NCBI GenBank assembly: GCA_965153355.1
Contig: OZ231128.1
Span: forward strand, 43,586,001 to 43,650,000
Reading direction: 5' to 3'
Source of the DNA: Flaccisagitta enflata
Lineage: Eukaryota > Chaetognatha > Sagittoidea > Aphragmophora
Length of the DNA stretch: 64,000 nt
This document shows, in pieces, positions 33,864-44,979 of the stretch. Position 1 is the stretch's first letter. The number at the start of each line of letters is the position of its first letter. The position numbers and the translations under genes were made by a program. Below the pieces are notes generated by a model. It was not told the origin of the DNA, did no database searches, and worked only from the letters and a program-made list of their open reading frames with translations.

Positions 33864-36800
33864 CTAATGATGCTTTCTATCAGTGCAAAGAGGATTGGTG
33901 CAGACGCAAATTTTGGGATAGTTACGAAGCAGGTACTCTTTGGTCTCATTCTTAAAACGTTTTCTTGAGTCAATTTGTTTGAGATTATCTGGAAGGTCAT
34001 TCCAAAATGATGGCGCAAGGAAAGGGAAAGAACGTTTGTTTCCAAAGGAAGAAAGTGGTTGAAGTTTGATATTATTTGGGTGATTACTCACTGATCTTAA
34101 ATTGTGATTAGCGTTATCTGAATAGAGGCGCTGCTGATAGTCATAAATATTGGGCCCAATGCCTTTGGTCATATTAAACATGAGGCTAAGACATTGATGT
34201 CTGTGCTGATCGGGTAGCTTTAGTAGTTTAAGTTTCTTCATGCGGGGTTCACTATGTGCAAGCCAATGTGATTTAGATATTATTCTGATTGCCTTTTTTT
34301 GGATGCCTTTTATTCTTTTAAGGTTTTTCTCAAATGTTGCTCCCCAAACTTCAAGTCCATAACATAGGTGTGAGAGAATAAGGGAATTGTAGATAGTGAG
34401 TAGTGAGCTTGTTGGAAGGGTTTTTTTCACCCGGTTTAGCACTCCTGTGTTTTTTGCCATTTTATTAGCAACTTTGTTGCAGTGATTTTCCCAAGTAAGA
34501 TGCTCATCTAGAGTTATTCCTAAAAATGTTGTATCTTTTTCAGGTTCTAGGACTGAGCCATCAAGGATTACATCAGGAATACCCTCGGACAAGTCATATC
34601 CTTTTTTCCTAAAACATACAAGTTTAGTTTTGTCAACATTTAGTTTCAGCTTATTTGCCTTAAAGTAGTCACTGAGACTATCCAGTTCAGAATTTAGTGT
34701 TTTTACTAATTCAGAAATATTGCTACCTTTTATTACAAGATTGGTATCGTCAGCAAACATGACAGGGATAACTTTTTCCAAGGCTGCAGGTAGGTCATTT
34801 ATGTAGATCAAAAACAGAAGTGGGCCTAAAATGCTTCCTTGTGGTACTCCAAATAGAATTGGGGAAAAAGAGCTTTTAGTACCATCCATATCAACAAATT
34901 GTTTCCTATTTGTAAGGTATGATCGTATCCAAGATAACCATTTTCCTCTTATGCCATAATGATCAAGTTTCATGAGTAGAATTTCATGGTCAAGGGTATC
35001 AAAAGCCTTAGAAAGGTCACAAAAAACTCCTATTGCAAGTTCGTTATCTTTCATTGCGGATTCTATAGTTTTAAGAAAATCAAGAGTGGCATGGGTGGTA
35101 TTGTGTCCCTTTCTAAACCCATACTGGGATTTGAAAAGTATCTCATACCGCACCAGAAAGTGAAATATCTTATTGTAAACAAGTTTCTCAATGATTTTTG
35201 AGAAAATTGGGAGCAAAGAGATTGGCCTGTAGTTAGTAAAAAGGTGCTTTTCTCCTTTGTTCTTGTACACTGGAATTACTCTTGCTATCTTACTCATATC
35301 AGGACACTTACCGGATGATAGAGAGCAGTTGATCAGGTGGACGAACATGGGAGCGAGTATATCCATATCACCAAGAATAATCTTTTGAGATAGCCCATAT
35401 GCATCACAACTTGTTTTTGGAAGAAGAAGTCGACAAGCGTTTAGTACTTCCTGCTTAGTGAAATGACATGTCATTAATTGTTCAGATACTCTTTGCTTAT
35501 TTTTTTCTAGGAAGAATGATGGGTCTTTTTTTGATTTGCCAACACTTTTGTTTGTGTCTGGGCCAACTGCAGAGTAATATGCATTCATGTCATTTGATAT
35601 CTGTTGTTTGTCTGTCATCCAGTTGTCATTGTGTTTGAAAGCAGATGGAAAGCCAGATTTATCATTGACTTGTCCCATTACCTTCCGTAGAATGTTCCAT
35701 TGCTCTTTTATATTATTCCAATTTTCTGATACTTTCTTTCTGTAGTAGTCACTTTCTGCCTTACGACAGCTACTTACAATGTCATTTCGTATGAGTTTGT
35801 AGTCATCACGCCTTCCAGGTAGTTTTGAGAGTCGGTCTCTCCTCTTTATTTTCCGTATTATGTCTGTTGTCATCCAGGGTTCCCTTGGATAGTGATCCCA
35901 TTTAACTTCATAAGTTTTTGATGTAAGATTTTCATTGTAAAGAGTACAATATCTGCTCTGGAATATTTCATAAGCAGTGTCTGGGTCATTTTCAGCAAAA
36001 AATTCATCCCAATTTTGTTTCCTGAGAGCTTCTCGTCTTTTTTCATGTCCTTCAGTTGTAAAATATTTTTTGTGTACCGTTTTTTTAGGTCTTCCTTTAT
36101 CATCATTTATACCTAAAATGCAGAACACAGGATAATGGTCCGTAAAGCCATGTGAGCCTGCTATTTCACATGTCAAAATGCCAGTCCTCATAACACTAGA
36201 TTTGTAAAATATATGGTCAATCAGAGTTGCACTAGAGTGCTTGATTCTTGTAGGTCTACATATCATGGGCAGAAGAGAATGGGACATCATTACATCTAGA
36301 TAGTCGGACGTTGGTGTATGTGTCTCAAACTTCAGAAGATCTAGATTCATATCACCTGTGATAAGAATTTCGTTAGTTTTTTTATCATACTTCGTCAACC
36401 ATCTTTGAATAGATTCAAGGAATTTGTCCAAGTTAGTATTGCCAGGTTGTCGGTAGAGTGTCAGTATTACTAGGTCTTTCTTTGTGTTTTCAAAAGTGAC
36501 ATTTGGTATGCGCAATGTCAACCCTTCAAAAATTTCATCAATGAATATCTCTTCAAACTCGACTTTAGCATCAGTCGCAAACCTGGTGTCAACAAAAATG
36601 CCAACCCCTCCACCTTTTTTTGACTTCCTGTTTGTGAAGAAGAATTTAAAACCTGGTAAAAGGTTTTGAAGTTCAAGATCAGAGAAGCCGTGATTTTGAT
36701 TGTCATTAAGATGAGTCTCTGTAACAGCAATGATATTGGGTTTATTTGATTCATTAGATAGATTTTGAATGAAGATTTTGAAATTTCTTAATTTTGAAAG

Positions 36801-37016
36801 GATATTTGCAATATTAAGCGATAGTATTTTCATGCTTTTTTGATCAGACAATTGATCAGTAGTTAGAAGATTTACAAATTCTGTTTCAGTAAGGTATTGA
36901 CAATCGGGAAGATTGGCCAATATTTCATTATCATTTTCATCTTCATCTAGCTGTAAGATATTAGTAAGATTCTTTGAGTGATCATTATATATATCTGAAA
37001 AATCATGAGTCTGCAT
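33864..37016 (-). CDS. LINE ORF2: APE-type endonuclease and reverse transcriptase, intact
   Basis: 1050 residues without a stop. The apurinic-like endonuclease occupies about residues 60-300: KILSLNIANILSKL (63-76), VTETHL (98-103), GDMN (221-224), IDHIF (266-270) and TDHYPVF (292-298, normally SDH). The reverse transcriptase spans about 580-850: YRPISLLPIFSKIIEKL (596-612), motif A FCDLSKAFDTLDH (665-677), GVPQGSILGPLLFLIYIND (723-741) and catalytic FADD (754-757). The C-terminal CVCTNPLC holds paired cysteines but no clear zinc knuckle. The overall wording fits the Jockey superfamily (CR1/L2/Daphne-like), which nicks target DNA and primes reverse transcription there. An upstream ORF1 is not apparent. 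An intact frame with all catalytic residues suggests a young, possibly active copy. Confidence 0.95.
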   Translation of the reverse strand: MQTHDFSDIYNDHSKNLTNILQLDEDENDNEILANLPDCQYLTETEFVNLLTTDQLSDQKSMKILSLNIANILSKLRNFKIFIQNLSNESNKPNIIAVTETHLNDNQNHGFSDLELQNLLPGFKFFFTNRKSKKGGGVGIFVDTRFATDAKVEFEEIFIDEIFEGLTLRIPNVTFENTKKDLVILTLYRQPGNTNLDKFLESIQRWLTKYDKKTNEILITGDMNLDLLKFETHTPTSDYLDVMMSHSLLPMICRPTRIKHSSATLIDHIFYKSSVMRTGILTCEIAGSHGFTDHYPVFCILGINDDKGRPKKTVHKKYFTTEGHEKRREALRKQNWDEFFAENDPDTAYEIFQSRYCTLYNENLTSKTYEVKWDHYPREPWMTTDIIRKIKRRDRLSKLPGRRDDYKLIRNDIVSSCRKAESDYYRKKVSENWNNIKEQWNILRKVMGQVNDKSGFPSAFKHNDNWMTDKQQISNDMNAYYSAVGPDTNKSVGKSKKDPSFFLEKNKQRVSEQLMTCHFTKQEVLNACRLLLPKTSCDAYGLSQKIILGDMDILAPMFVHLINCSLSSGKCPDMSKIARVIPVYKNKGEKHLFTNYRPISLLPIFSKIIEKLVYNKIFHFLVRYEILFKSQYGFRKGHNTTHATLDFLKTIESAMKDNELAIGVFCDLSKAFDTLDHEILLMKLDHYGIRGKWLSWIRSYLTNRKQFVDMDGTKSSFSPILFGVPQGSILGPLLFLIYINDLPAALEKVIPVMFADDTNLVIKGSNISELVKTLNSELDSLSDYFKANKLKLNVDKTKLVCFRKKGYDLSEGIPDVILDGSVLEPEKDTTFLGITLDEHLTWENHCNKVANKMAKNTGVLNRVKKTLPTSSLLTIYNSLILSHLCYGLEVWGATFEKNLKRIKGIQKKAIRIISKSHWLAHSEPRMKKLKLLKLPDQHRHQCLSLMFNMTKGIGPNIYDYQQRLYSDNANHNLRSVSNHPNNIKLQPLSSFGNKRSFPFLAPSFWNDLPDNLKQIDSRKRFKNETKEYLLRNYPKICVCTNPLCTDRKHH

Positions 37017-37340
37017 GTTAGTGAGGAATAATCAAAACAATCGGAAAAACCGAGGATAAAATCACATGTCAGGGGGAGTAAGCAGAAAAGTTAACAGCAG
37101 GCTGTAACTCACCTTAGTTTCTGTGAAGACCTCCATCACCGAAATATTTAGCCATTCAGTTTCGTCCAGATGCGACCCAGGCAAACATCAGTGTTGAGAT
37201 ACGATCCGCTTTGGCGCAAGCCAACGTAGGGTTGAGGGTGGATAGGAGTCCCACAAGCCTAGCCAGAGGCGATCAGGTCGAAGCCCAGGGCGCGAGGTAT
37301 TAGACGGGTCCAGTTCAATTTGTCATTTCATTAGATCATT
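37017..37340 (-). other. likely LINE 5' untranslated region
   Basis: GC-richer than its surroundings, directly upstream of the LINE start on the minus strand, with no ORF1. The 5' boundary of the element is not visible; AT-rich unique sequence begins at about 37310. Confidence 0.35.
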
Positions 37341-38060
37341 TGTCATTTTGTATTTCGCGCATTAGTAACTGCTTCATTTGTTTGTGTCATTCACTCCCCA
37401 TAATGAGTTTTAGTTGTAGTTTGAAATGTAGACAGAGTCTTCCTTTTAAAGAGTTTACGTGACTTGAGCTGCGAGTTTGTTTCATTTACGTTCGCGAGTA
37501 TCTTGGTTCGTTTTGGCTCCGTAAAAAACGGAGAGAGAGAGAAAAAAAAATCGATCGGAAAATAATCCCAAGCAGGAGCAACCGTCCGAACAGGACGAGA
37601 GTCTGAAACGTAAGAGCTACAACATACAAAACTCGCAAATCGTGAAACTCTCTCATTGCCAACGTAGTAATACCGAATTTTTACCGTTTATCGCTACCCT
37701 CTATTCAAAGCCCCCTCTCACTTTATCTGCGCGCGCGCACATCCAGATGAGGCTGTGTCACAGTGTCTGTTGGTTTGTTGGTAGTTCAGTCGGTTTGTTG
37801 GTCGGTCAGTATCGCATTTGTAAAAATCACAAAATTCAAGGCTTTTTCATCAAAAAAGCAGCACTGATCATTCATTTGTTCATTCATAAGCAAAAAGTTC
37901 ATTCATATGCTCTTAATCAGCAAGGCAGATATATTTACCCTTACTTGGTCTTGCACGCAACTTTGTCTGTTGCATGCATACAATTGATCATTGATTTCCG
38001 TTTTTGAAATTCCAGCAGCTTCATTTGGATATTTTCTATACATGGAAATTTAAGAAACAT
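37341..38060. other. unique sequence with a weak family A remnant
   Basis: GGTTTGTTGGTAGTTCAGTC followed by GGTCGGTCAGTATCGCA (about 37769-37815) resembles the internal array of family A without its ends. No gene is seen. Confidence 0.4.
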
Positions 38061-38065
38061 AAAAA

Positions 38066-38160
38066 AATCGGTGACCATTGTAAAGAGCTTTCATTTGCCA
38101 CCAAGCAGAGCTCATTTGCTCAAATCGTTTAGATTTTACAACAAAATTAGTACAAGCCTC
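38066..38160 (+). repeat. dispersed repeat E, copy 1
   Basis: The block ATCGGTGACCATTGTAAAGA then GCCACCAAGCAGAGCTCA and TTTAGATTTTA recurs at 41796-41885 and 42311-42400. Confidence 0.75.
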
Positions 38161-38459
38161 ACCATAAAACCAAAGTGGCAAAAACAGATAAACCAAAAAA
38201 AGAGATGAGATACCTGTCACACCCAAATCAGTGCTGCTATATGAGACTATAACAAACACTATATAAGCAATATCTAGTGCCAAGACACGATAAAATAAAC
38301 TTTTGTAGTAAGAAAACAGGATTTTCTGATCAATATTCAAGGATTGAGAACTAAATTCAATTGCAAGGACTCTTAATTTGATCAAGATAGTATCTACGAA
38401 CCCCCCCCCCCTTGGATGACTTTGAAGTTTGAATACCTTAAAAGGCAAAAAAGTCAATG

Positions 38460-38597
38460 TTTAAAAAAATGTTACGGGCTGACGGACAAACGGATGGACA
38501 GACAGATGGACGGATGGACGGATGGGCAGATGGACAGATGGACATAGGAACGGGACGACATAGCAAGATATAGAGCCGCGTGTCATCGACTTAAAAC
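38460..38597 (-). mobile_element. family A element, truncated
   Basis: The minus strand starts TTTTAAGTCGATGACACGCG, then CTATATCTTGCTATGTCG and a TCCATCCGTCCATCTGTC array. The right half is missing. Confidence 0.6.
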
Positions 38598-38692
38598 AAG
38601 AAGAAGAAGAAGAAGAAGAAGAAGAAGAAGGAGATGAAGAAGAAGAAGATAAAGAAGATGAAGATGAAAAAGATGAAGGTGAAGAAGAAGAA

Positions 38693-38739
<47 letters not shown>

Positions 38740-38775
38740 AGAAGGAGAAGAAAGAGGAAGAAGAAGAAGAAGAAG

Positions 38776-38807
<32 letters not shown>

Positions 38808-38890
38808 GAAAATAGACGAAGAAGGAGTAAAAGAAATAGAACAAGAAGAACAAGAAGAACAAGAAGAACAAGAAGAACATGAAGAACAAG
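38598..38890. repeat. (GAA)n purine tract, ~290 bp
   Basis: AAG/GAA triplets with GAT and GGA interruptions and ACAAGAAGA units at the right end. It is a near-pure purine strand, able to form triplex DNA. Confidence 0.97.
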
Positions 38891-39139
38891 AAGAACAAGA
38901 AGAAGAGAGAAAGCCAACAAGAAAGGAGAATGGAGAGCTGACAATGAGAGTGACGTTGACAGGCAGGCGCCCCCGCGGCGACGCTCATGACATCTCTCTC
39001 TCTTTCTCCTTGACCCATTACCCAGAAGACTAAAATGCTCTGGAATTAGGATTAGGATTGCCACGATTTTATAGACGCATTAGTGGCCTTTCACTTAAAG
39101 GCTAGCACTGACGATTATAAGCGTTCTTTAGAAGGTTGG

Positions 39140-39265
39140 TCGTTTGGTCTTACGAGCGATTAGTCCTTTGGTCATTTGGTCTTTTAGTTGTTTAGTCGCT
39201 TGGTCTTTTGGTCGTTTGGTCGTTTGGTCGTTTGGTCGCTTGGTCAATTGGCTGTTTGGTTGTTT
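39140..39265. repeat. (TTTGGTCG)n 8-bp tandem repeat
   Basis: Roughly 14 units of an 8-mer of the form TTTGGTCG/TTTAGTCG. It resembles the TTTTAGTCG left end of family A and the TTTTAGTC array at 14398. Confidence 0.85.
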
Positions 39266-39437
39266 GGTTTTTTGCTCTTATCAATCATTTTTTTCATCTG
39301 AGGCATGGAACACAAACAAACGGACTGACCAACAATGTATGGATTGGTGATGCGATGATAGCAAAGGCGCCTGAAATTGGACAAGCACGCGAGGGGCGCT
39401 TGAAGCGGAAGAAAGCAAGCAAAGTGAGCGAAAAGGG

Positions 39438-39500
39438 AAGGAGTGATGGAAGGAAGGAAGGAGGGAAGGAAGGGAGGAAGGATGGAGGGAGTGATGGAAT
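39438..39500. repeat. (GGAA)n microsatellite
   Basis: GGAA/GGGA tetramers adjoining a subfamily C element. Confidence 0.9.
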
Positions 39501-39504
39501 GATA

Positions 39505-39672
39505 AACAAGTGACGCGGGTTTGCAAAATCGTTGCGGAAGGGTGGGCAGGGGCATACTACGCCCATCCACACCCTTCCCCAACCCATGTTCCCTCGCGCA
39601 CAGACAATCATAAAAGCGGCATCATTAAAACGCGTTATGACTCTTATAGAGTCGCATGTCCGCAACTGAAAA
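39505..39672 (-). mobile_element. family A element, subfamily C
   Basis: The minus strand starts TTTTCAGTTGCGGACATGCG then CTCTATAAGAG. It continues CATGGGTTGGGGAAGGGTGT, GCCCCTGCCCACCCTTCCGC, and ends GCGTCACTTGTTT. The GTCC array is lost in this copy. Confidence 0.78.
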
Positions 39673-40140
39673 AGTAAAAGAAAGGACGAATGAAAAGGAA
39701 GAAAGGGAAAAAAGAAGGGATGAAAGCGAAATAACTAATAAGGAAACCAGAAAGAATAGTTACCCTACTGGGAAAAAAAACCTTTTCAATTGATTGAATA
39801 AGTGGCTCGACGTACAAAACAAGTTACGCCTCATTTGACGAGTGGTGATTCCTTTTATGCACCTCCATTTGGGTAGGTTGATGCAAAAACCATACAAGCT
39901 AATAATGACTTTAATATAAATGACTGTCAACAATTATAATAACAGCAACACAAACGATGGAAACAATTACAACAAAAATAACGATGGAAACAATAATAAA
40001 AATGGCACTTACTTGAAGGGGAGGGGGGGGGTAGACGATTAAATTTCACATATGACAATCGCGATGAAGATGATGACGATGGCCACGACGACAGAAGACG
40101 ACGATGGGACGATGACAATGATTCAGTGAAGATGGTGACA
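39673..40140. other. AT-rich then CA/GA-rich sequence, nothing recognised
   Basis: A loose (CAA/AAC) patch occurs at 39930-39995 and a G-run at about 40024-40031. No gene is seen. Confidence 0.5.
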
Positions 40141-40409
40141 ACGAAGATGACGAAGAGGATGACGAAAAGGACGACGTAACGTGGACGTTAAAAAGAAGAC
40201 GACAACGAGAATGACGACAAAGACGATGACGACGACGAAGATAACAGCGGAGACGACGAGGTGTCTATGCGACGATGACGACAAAGACGGTGTTCACGGT
40301 AACGATAATTTTGACGATAACGACATTACCGACGATAACGACGGAAACGAAGACGACGATGACGACAACGACGACGACAACGACAACGACAACGACGACG
40401 ACAACGACG

Positions 40410-40453
<44 letters not shown>

Positions 40454-40570
40454 GACAACGACGGAGACTACGAAGACGACGACGATAACGACGGAGACGA
40501 CGAATACGAAGGAATCGTCGCGAAAGACGCGCGTCCCGGAAATTATGGAGTAAAAACGCGCACGAAATAA
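40141..40570. repeat. GAC/AAC triplet array with a D/N-rich open frame
   Basis: ACGACAACG units at high density. The plus frame 40181-40570 (129 codons) reads mostly D and N and ends with a non-repetitive EGIVAKDARPGNYGVKTRTK. The open frame is explained by the repeat except for its last 25 codons. No splice or promoter context supports a gene. Confidence 0.85.
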
Positions 40571-40935
40571 GAACTGAAATAAAAGATGTGAAGAGTCAAA
40601 TGGACGAAAAAAAAAAAAAAAAAGAAATTCCTTTTCTCGACAATTTGTTTCGCGTGCTTGCTTTTATTATAATGTTTTTGCGTTTGTGCGTTACTGCATA
40701 TCGTTCATAGATGTCAAAGAGTTCGTGCTTGATAGATCCTTTGTCCTTGTTTGTGCCTGATCGATTCTTTGCCCTCGTTTGAAAGATGGATAACATAGCT
40801 ACTCAACCCCATCTAAGTAAGGACAAGAGCCCTTGTAGCTCTCAATGGTGTTCAATCGAAATTTTTTTGAAAGAAATCTTTATGTGCAAATGTGTGTTGT
40901 GTTGAGTCGTGTTGAGTCGTGTTGAGTCGTGTTGC

Positions 40936-41026
<91 letters not shown>
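40936..41026. repeat. (GT)n microsatellite
   Basis: Pure GT, preceded by three GTTGAGTCGT decamers (about 40902-40930). Confidence 0.98.
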
Positions 41027-41029
<3 letters not shown>

Positions 41030-41192
41030 GAGAGCTAATAAATTCCGTAGTAATACGCTCATTTGTTTTTTTTTCCATGCCGGATTTATAACATTATCAT
41101 ACTCCCCTCACAAAATAACTGTCAAGCCATTCGATGGAAATAACGCTAACCAGCGAAATAACAAAAACAAAACAAGAAAAACAAGGAAAATT

Positions 41193-41493
<301 letters not shown>

Positions 41494-41795
41494 AAGATAC
41501 TTCAAGAATTAAAAGCGATTGTCAAAGATCAATCAGGTTGATTGAGAATCCGGGCTTTCCTGAAATGATTCATAGTTATTACAGATGTCTATGCATAGAA
41601 AATTGTTCATTTTCTATCAAATAAATACACTTCACAACGTCTACCACAGTAAACTGCGTAGGTAGGCACTAGGTAGATAGGTCGGTCGGAAATGCTAAAT
41701 TTAAGACTTGGTGAAATCGGCCTATATACCCTCTTGGTCTATCGTCTCACCTATATGACTAATTTGTGATGGAACAACTTAAAAAACCTTAATAA

Positions 41796-41885
41796 AATCA
41801 GTGACCATTGGAAAGAGCTTGAAAAAATCTTAAAAATGGCGCCAAGCAGAGCTCAGTAGCTCACTTCATTTAGATTTTAGAGCTA
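41796..41885 (+). repeat. dispersed repeat E, copy 2
   Basis: ATCAGTGACCATTGGAAAGA, GCGCCAAGCAGAGCTCAG and TTTAGATTTTA, in the same order as copies 1 and 3. Confidence 0.75.
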
Positions 41886-41947
41886 AAAGAGTGAAAACGT
41901 TCACCTCAACAAAAAGCAGAAAATACGCAAAAAAGTGAGGGCGAAAT

Positions 41948-42251
41948 CAGGCGTGTATAAAGTTGAGCATTCCCCCCCCCGGCGGGGGGGGGGAATAAAA
42001 TCAAAGGGTTTGGAGATGGGGAAAAAAATCAAAAGCTAAAAAAAAAAAAGAAAAAAGGAAATTTTTGAGGATTTAACACTTTTGGTAGTTCCAAATGGTA
42101 GTCTCTGATTACTACAACACATTTCAACACTATTTAAACCTATAATGTACTGCTTTATTGCTTTGTGGGGAAGAAAATCATAGATTTTGTAACGCGACGC
42201 GATGCGTCGCGGGGAATAAAATCAAAAGCCGCTCAACTATATACACCCCTG
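41948..42251 (+). mobile_element. hAT-type MITE with 8-bp target-site duplication (304 bp)
   Basis: The termini CAGGCGTGTATAAAGTTGAG and CTCAACTATATACACCCCTG are inverted repeats. The flanks are the identical octamer GGCGAAAT (41940-41947 and 42252-42259). Eight-base duplications and CAGGGGTG-type ends are hAT features. The element carries a C10-GGC-G10-type palindrome near its left end (41972-41993) and no transposase. Related copies lie at 2341-2452 and 9007-9166. Confidence 0.9.
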
Positions 42252-42310
42252 GGCGAAATATCAATCTGCTTATTTTCACTTCTTCTTGGCTTATCATTAT
42301 ATAATCATAT

Positions 42311-42400
42311 AAAAATCAGTGACCATTGTAAACAGCTTCAAAAAATCTGCCTAATGCCGCCAAGCAGATTCTTTTAGTTCAAACAATTTAAATTTTATAT
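42311..42400 (+). repeat. dispersed repeat E, copy 3
   Basis: ATCAGTGACCATTGTAAACA, GCCGCCAAGCAGATTC and TTTAAATTTTA. Copies 2 and 3 flank the hAT MITE. Confidence 0.72.
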
Positions 42401-42950
42401 CAAAATGAATATGCCTTTGTCTGAAAGTGCTAAAGAAAAAAAAATGAAAGACATGTTTTGCAAAATTGTTCAAAAATCCTTCATTTATGTCTACCCAAAT
42501 GATTACAAATGATTTTTGGTACCAAGAAGGCCTAAACTACAGTTATGTAGATATCTTTATGGAAAAATTGAATTTAATCTAAGAAAAAACAACAATAAAT
42601 AACTATATTGTTTTACTAAGACAATATTTTTGACCAAGATGGTAATGATTTTTTAGCCCCCCTGCCAACCAAATTCACACTCTCTGAGTCTGACCATTCC
42701 AACTGAGACCTGCCCCTTAGTGGGGCCCTTACAACAATACCCATGTCAAGTGTCCACCCGCAAGCGAATATTTTTGGGTAGTGTATCTGTCCTTGTCCAC
42801 AGAAAGTTGAGCTTTGCTCTAACTCCAGGAGGCAAAGTTGCTAAGACAACATGCGGTCTCACTGGAAATAATCTCAGCCTTTTTCATTTTACACGAAAAG
42901 GCAGCAACTATGTTGTTCTTTCTTTGTTACATATCATGTTTATTAATTCA
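42401..42950. other. unique sequence, no confident gene
   Basis: The frame at 42720-42960 (GPLQQYPCQVSTRKRIFLGS and onward) has a protein-like look, but I recognise no domain and no bounding splice sites. Confidence 0.4.
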
Positions 42951-42953
42951 GTA

Positions 42954-43125
42954 ACAAGGCCGGATACACGACTACCCAACTCGCGTGCGGGTGGGCAGGG
43001 GAAGAAATAAAAAAGTCTTTTCAATTATATGGGCAGAGGCAGTGATGTAAAAAACCACTTGTAAACGCCTAAAAAGCAGAGTGTTACCGAAGGACGGACG
43101 GACCAACCGATAGACAGAGTAAGTT
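42954..43125 (-). mobile_element. family A element, truncated at the hairpin end
   Basis: The CCGTGTATCCGGCCTTGTT end, CGCGAGTTGGGTAG and CCTGCCCACCCGCACGCG boxes and a GGTTGGTCCGTCCGTCC array are present on the minus strand. The TAGTCGCG hairpin is absent. Confidence 0.75.
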
Positions 43126-43548
43126 ATGGATGGGCGAAAGAAGCATTTGTGAGGATTTTTTTTCTGATTCCGGGGAGCATAATTCAAAAATTGAAAAAAG
43201 CTGTCTTCTTTTTCAAATTGTTATGCATAGTTACATATTTTGACAAAAACCTGAACCACAGTGCCAATCATCTCCAAAGTCTTTCCTTTTTCTTCTGACA
43301 AAAAAAGAAAAAAAGAAAAAAAAGACAAAAAAAGACAGCAATCCTCTTTACTCCGAAAACTCTTTTAGATCAGCAGCTTTTCTTTTTTAAACACACGCAC
43401 GTGAGCTTATGATTATTTGCACGTGCACAGATTTATGTGCGCGTGTCAGCATACGTGAGCCCTCCGCAAACCTGCCATTCACCGGTTAAAAACCCGTGTC
43501 TGAAGATCACTTCCAGTTGAACGAGGCCAAGTAGGCCAACTACGCGTC

Positions 43549-43735
43549 TTGAATGAATGAATAAATGAATGAAAGAATGAATGAATGAATGAATGAAAGA
43601 ATGCATTAAAGAATGAATGAATGAATGAATGAATGAATGAATGAAAGAATGAATGAATGAATGAATGAATGAATGAATGAATGAATGAATGAATGAATGA
43701 ATAAATGAATGAATGAAGAAATGAATGAAAGAATT
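43549..43735. repeat. (GAAT)n microsatellite
   Basis: GAAT/ATGA tetramers with occasional GAAA and TAAA variants. The FIHSFIHS frames are artefacts. Confidence 0.98.
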
Positions 43736-44041
43736 GGAGAAGGCGCACATTCTGACAGGAGTGAAGAATGGCGACGAACATGATTTTTTTCTGCGATTTT
43801 CACGGAAGTATGACAGGTGTGTGAGTGGTGCATGACCGGTTTGTGACAGATGAATAACCGTATTTCCTGTGATTAGTGCCCCGGACGGTTTTGAAATCAA
43901 ATTAAACATTGCCATTTAAAACCTGCGTCCCCTACTCTTTTATGAATAAATAATGTTATCTAAAACTTATTCTTTTTGATAAATATGTTTGCGATTCAAT
44001 TTTGTAAATCACTTTAATGGAACATTTTGTTGTGTTGTATG

Positions 44042-44656
44042 CACAGTCGCCCAGAGCTAGTTGACCTGAAATGATCGCCACCAACTTCAGTGGTTTCAGG
44101 ACTCTGATGGTGCATAGATTACATATCTAGAAAAAATGAAATCTGTTTTGGGGCGCTTTTTAAGATATCTAAAGAAATAGTACTATTTTACTATATTTTT
44201 TACCATAACTCTTTGTGATAAATTTTTTTGAGAATTTTGACTGCAGATTTGATTTCAGATGATAGTTTCCGGTTCGTTTGATATGTCACACTATATACTT
44301 TTGCAAAAGAAATAAAAGCTTATTTTTTGGTTACATTATTATAAAAAACAATGTTAAATAGTAAAATTTAACTTTATATTTCTTTTGCAAAAGTATATAG
44401 TGTGACATATCAAACGAACCGGAAAGTTTCATGTAAGATCAAATCTGCAGTCAAAATTATCAAAAAAATTAATCACAAAAAATTATGATAAAAGATATAG
44501 TAAAATAGTACTACTTTTTTAGATATCTTAAAAAGCGCCCCTAAACAGATTTGATTTTTTCTAAATAAGTATTCTACGTACCATCAGGGTCATGAAACCA
44601 CTAAAGTTGGTGGCGATCATTTCAGGTCAACTAGCGTCAAGCTCTGGGCGGCTGTG
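44042..44656. mobile_element. palindromic MITE 3 (615 bp)
   Basis: The left end CACAGTCGCCCAGAGCT is inverted at the right end, and nearly the whole element is a palindrome centred near 44345 (for example CGGTTCGTTTGATATGTCAC at 44269 and its complement near 44403). TATG flanks both sides as a possible 4-base duplication that contains TA. There is no transposase. Confidence 0.88.
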
Positions 44657-44979
44657 TATGAAAAGTGGAACAATATCCCTCACTAAACCCAAACTGAAAT
44701 AAATGGAAGAGGGCATTGTGAACCCTCACTGACTAGTTATATTATTCTTTTATGGTTCTTACCTAAAAATCTAATTTACAGTAAAATCTAAAGGAATTTT
44801 TTCAAAAAATATTGGTATCGAATGCTTGCTCATTCATAAAAAAAGGGGGGCGCTAAAAAGAAAGGGTGGGCGATAAATGCAAGAAATACGGTGCTTGCGA
44901 ATGACGTAACATGCTCATGGCAGTCAATGTGTCCCATAAGTCACTGTGTTTACTGATGGGGTTTTCATCCGTCACTAAC

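Noticed and set aside
38050-38457. 135-codon minus ORF with membrane-like segments
   Set aside because: Its 5' part overlaps dispersed repeat E and a C-run; no recognisable family or splice context.
43433-43915. FIHSFIHS-type ORF of 160 codons
   Set aside because: Product of the (GAAT)n microsatellite.
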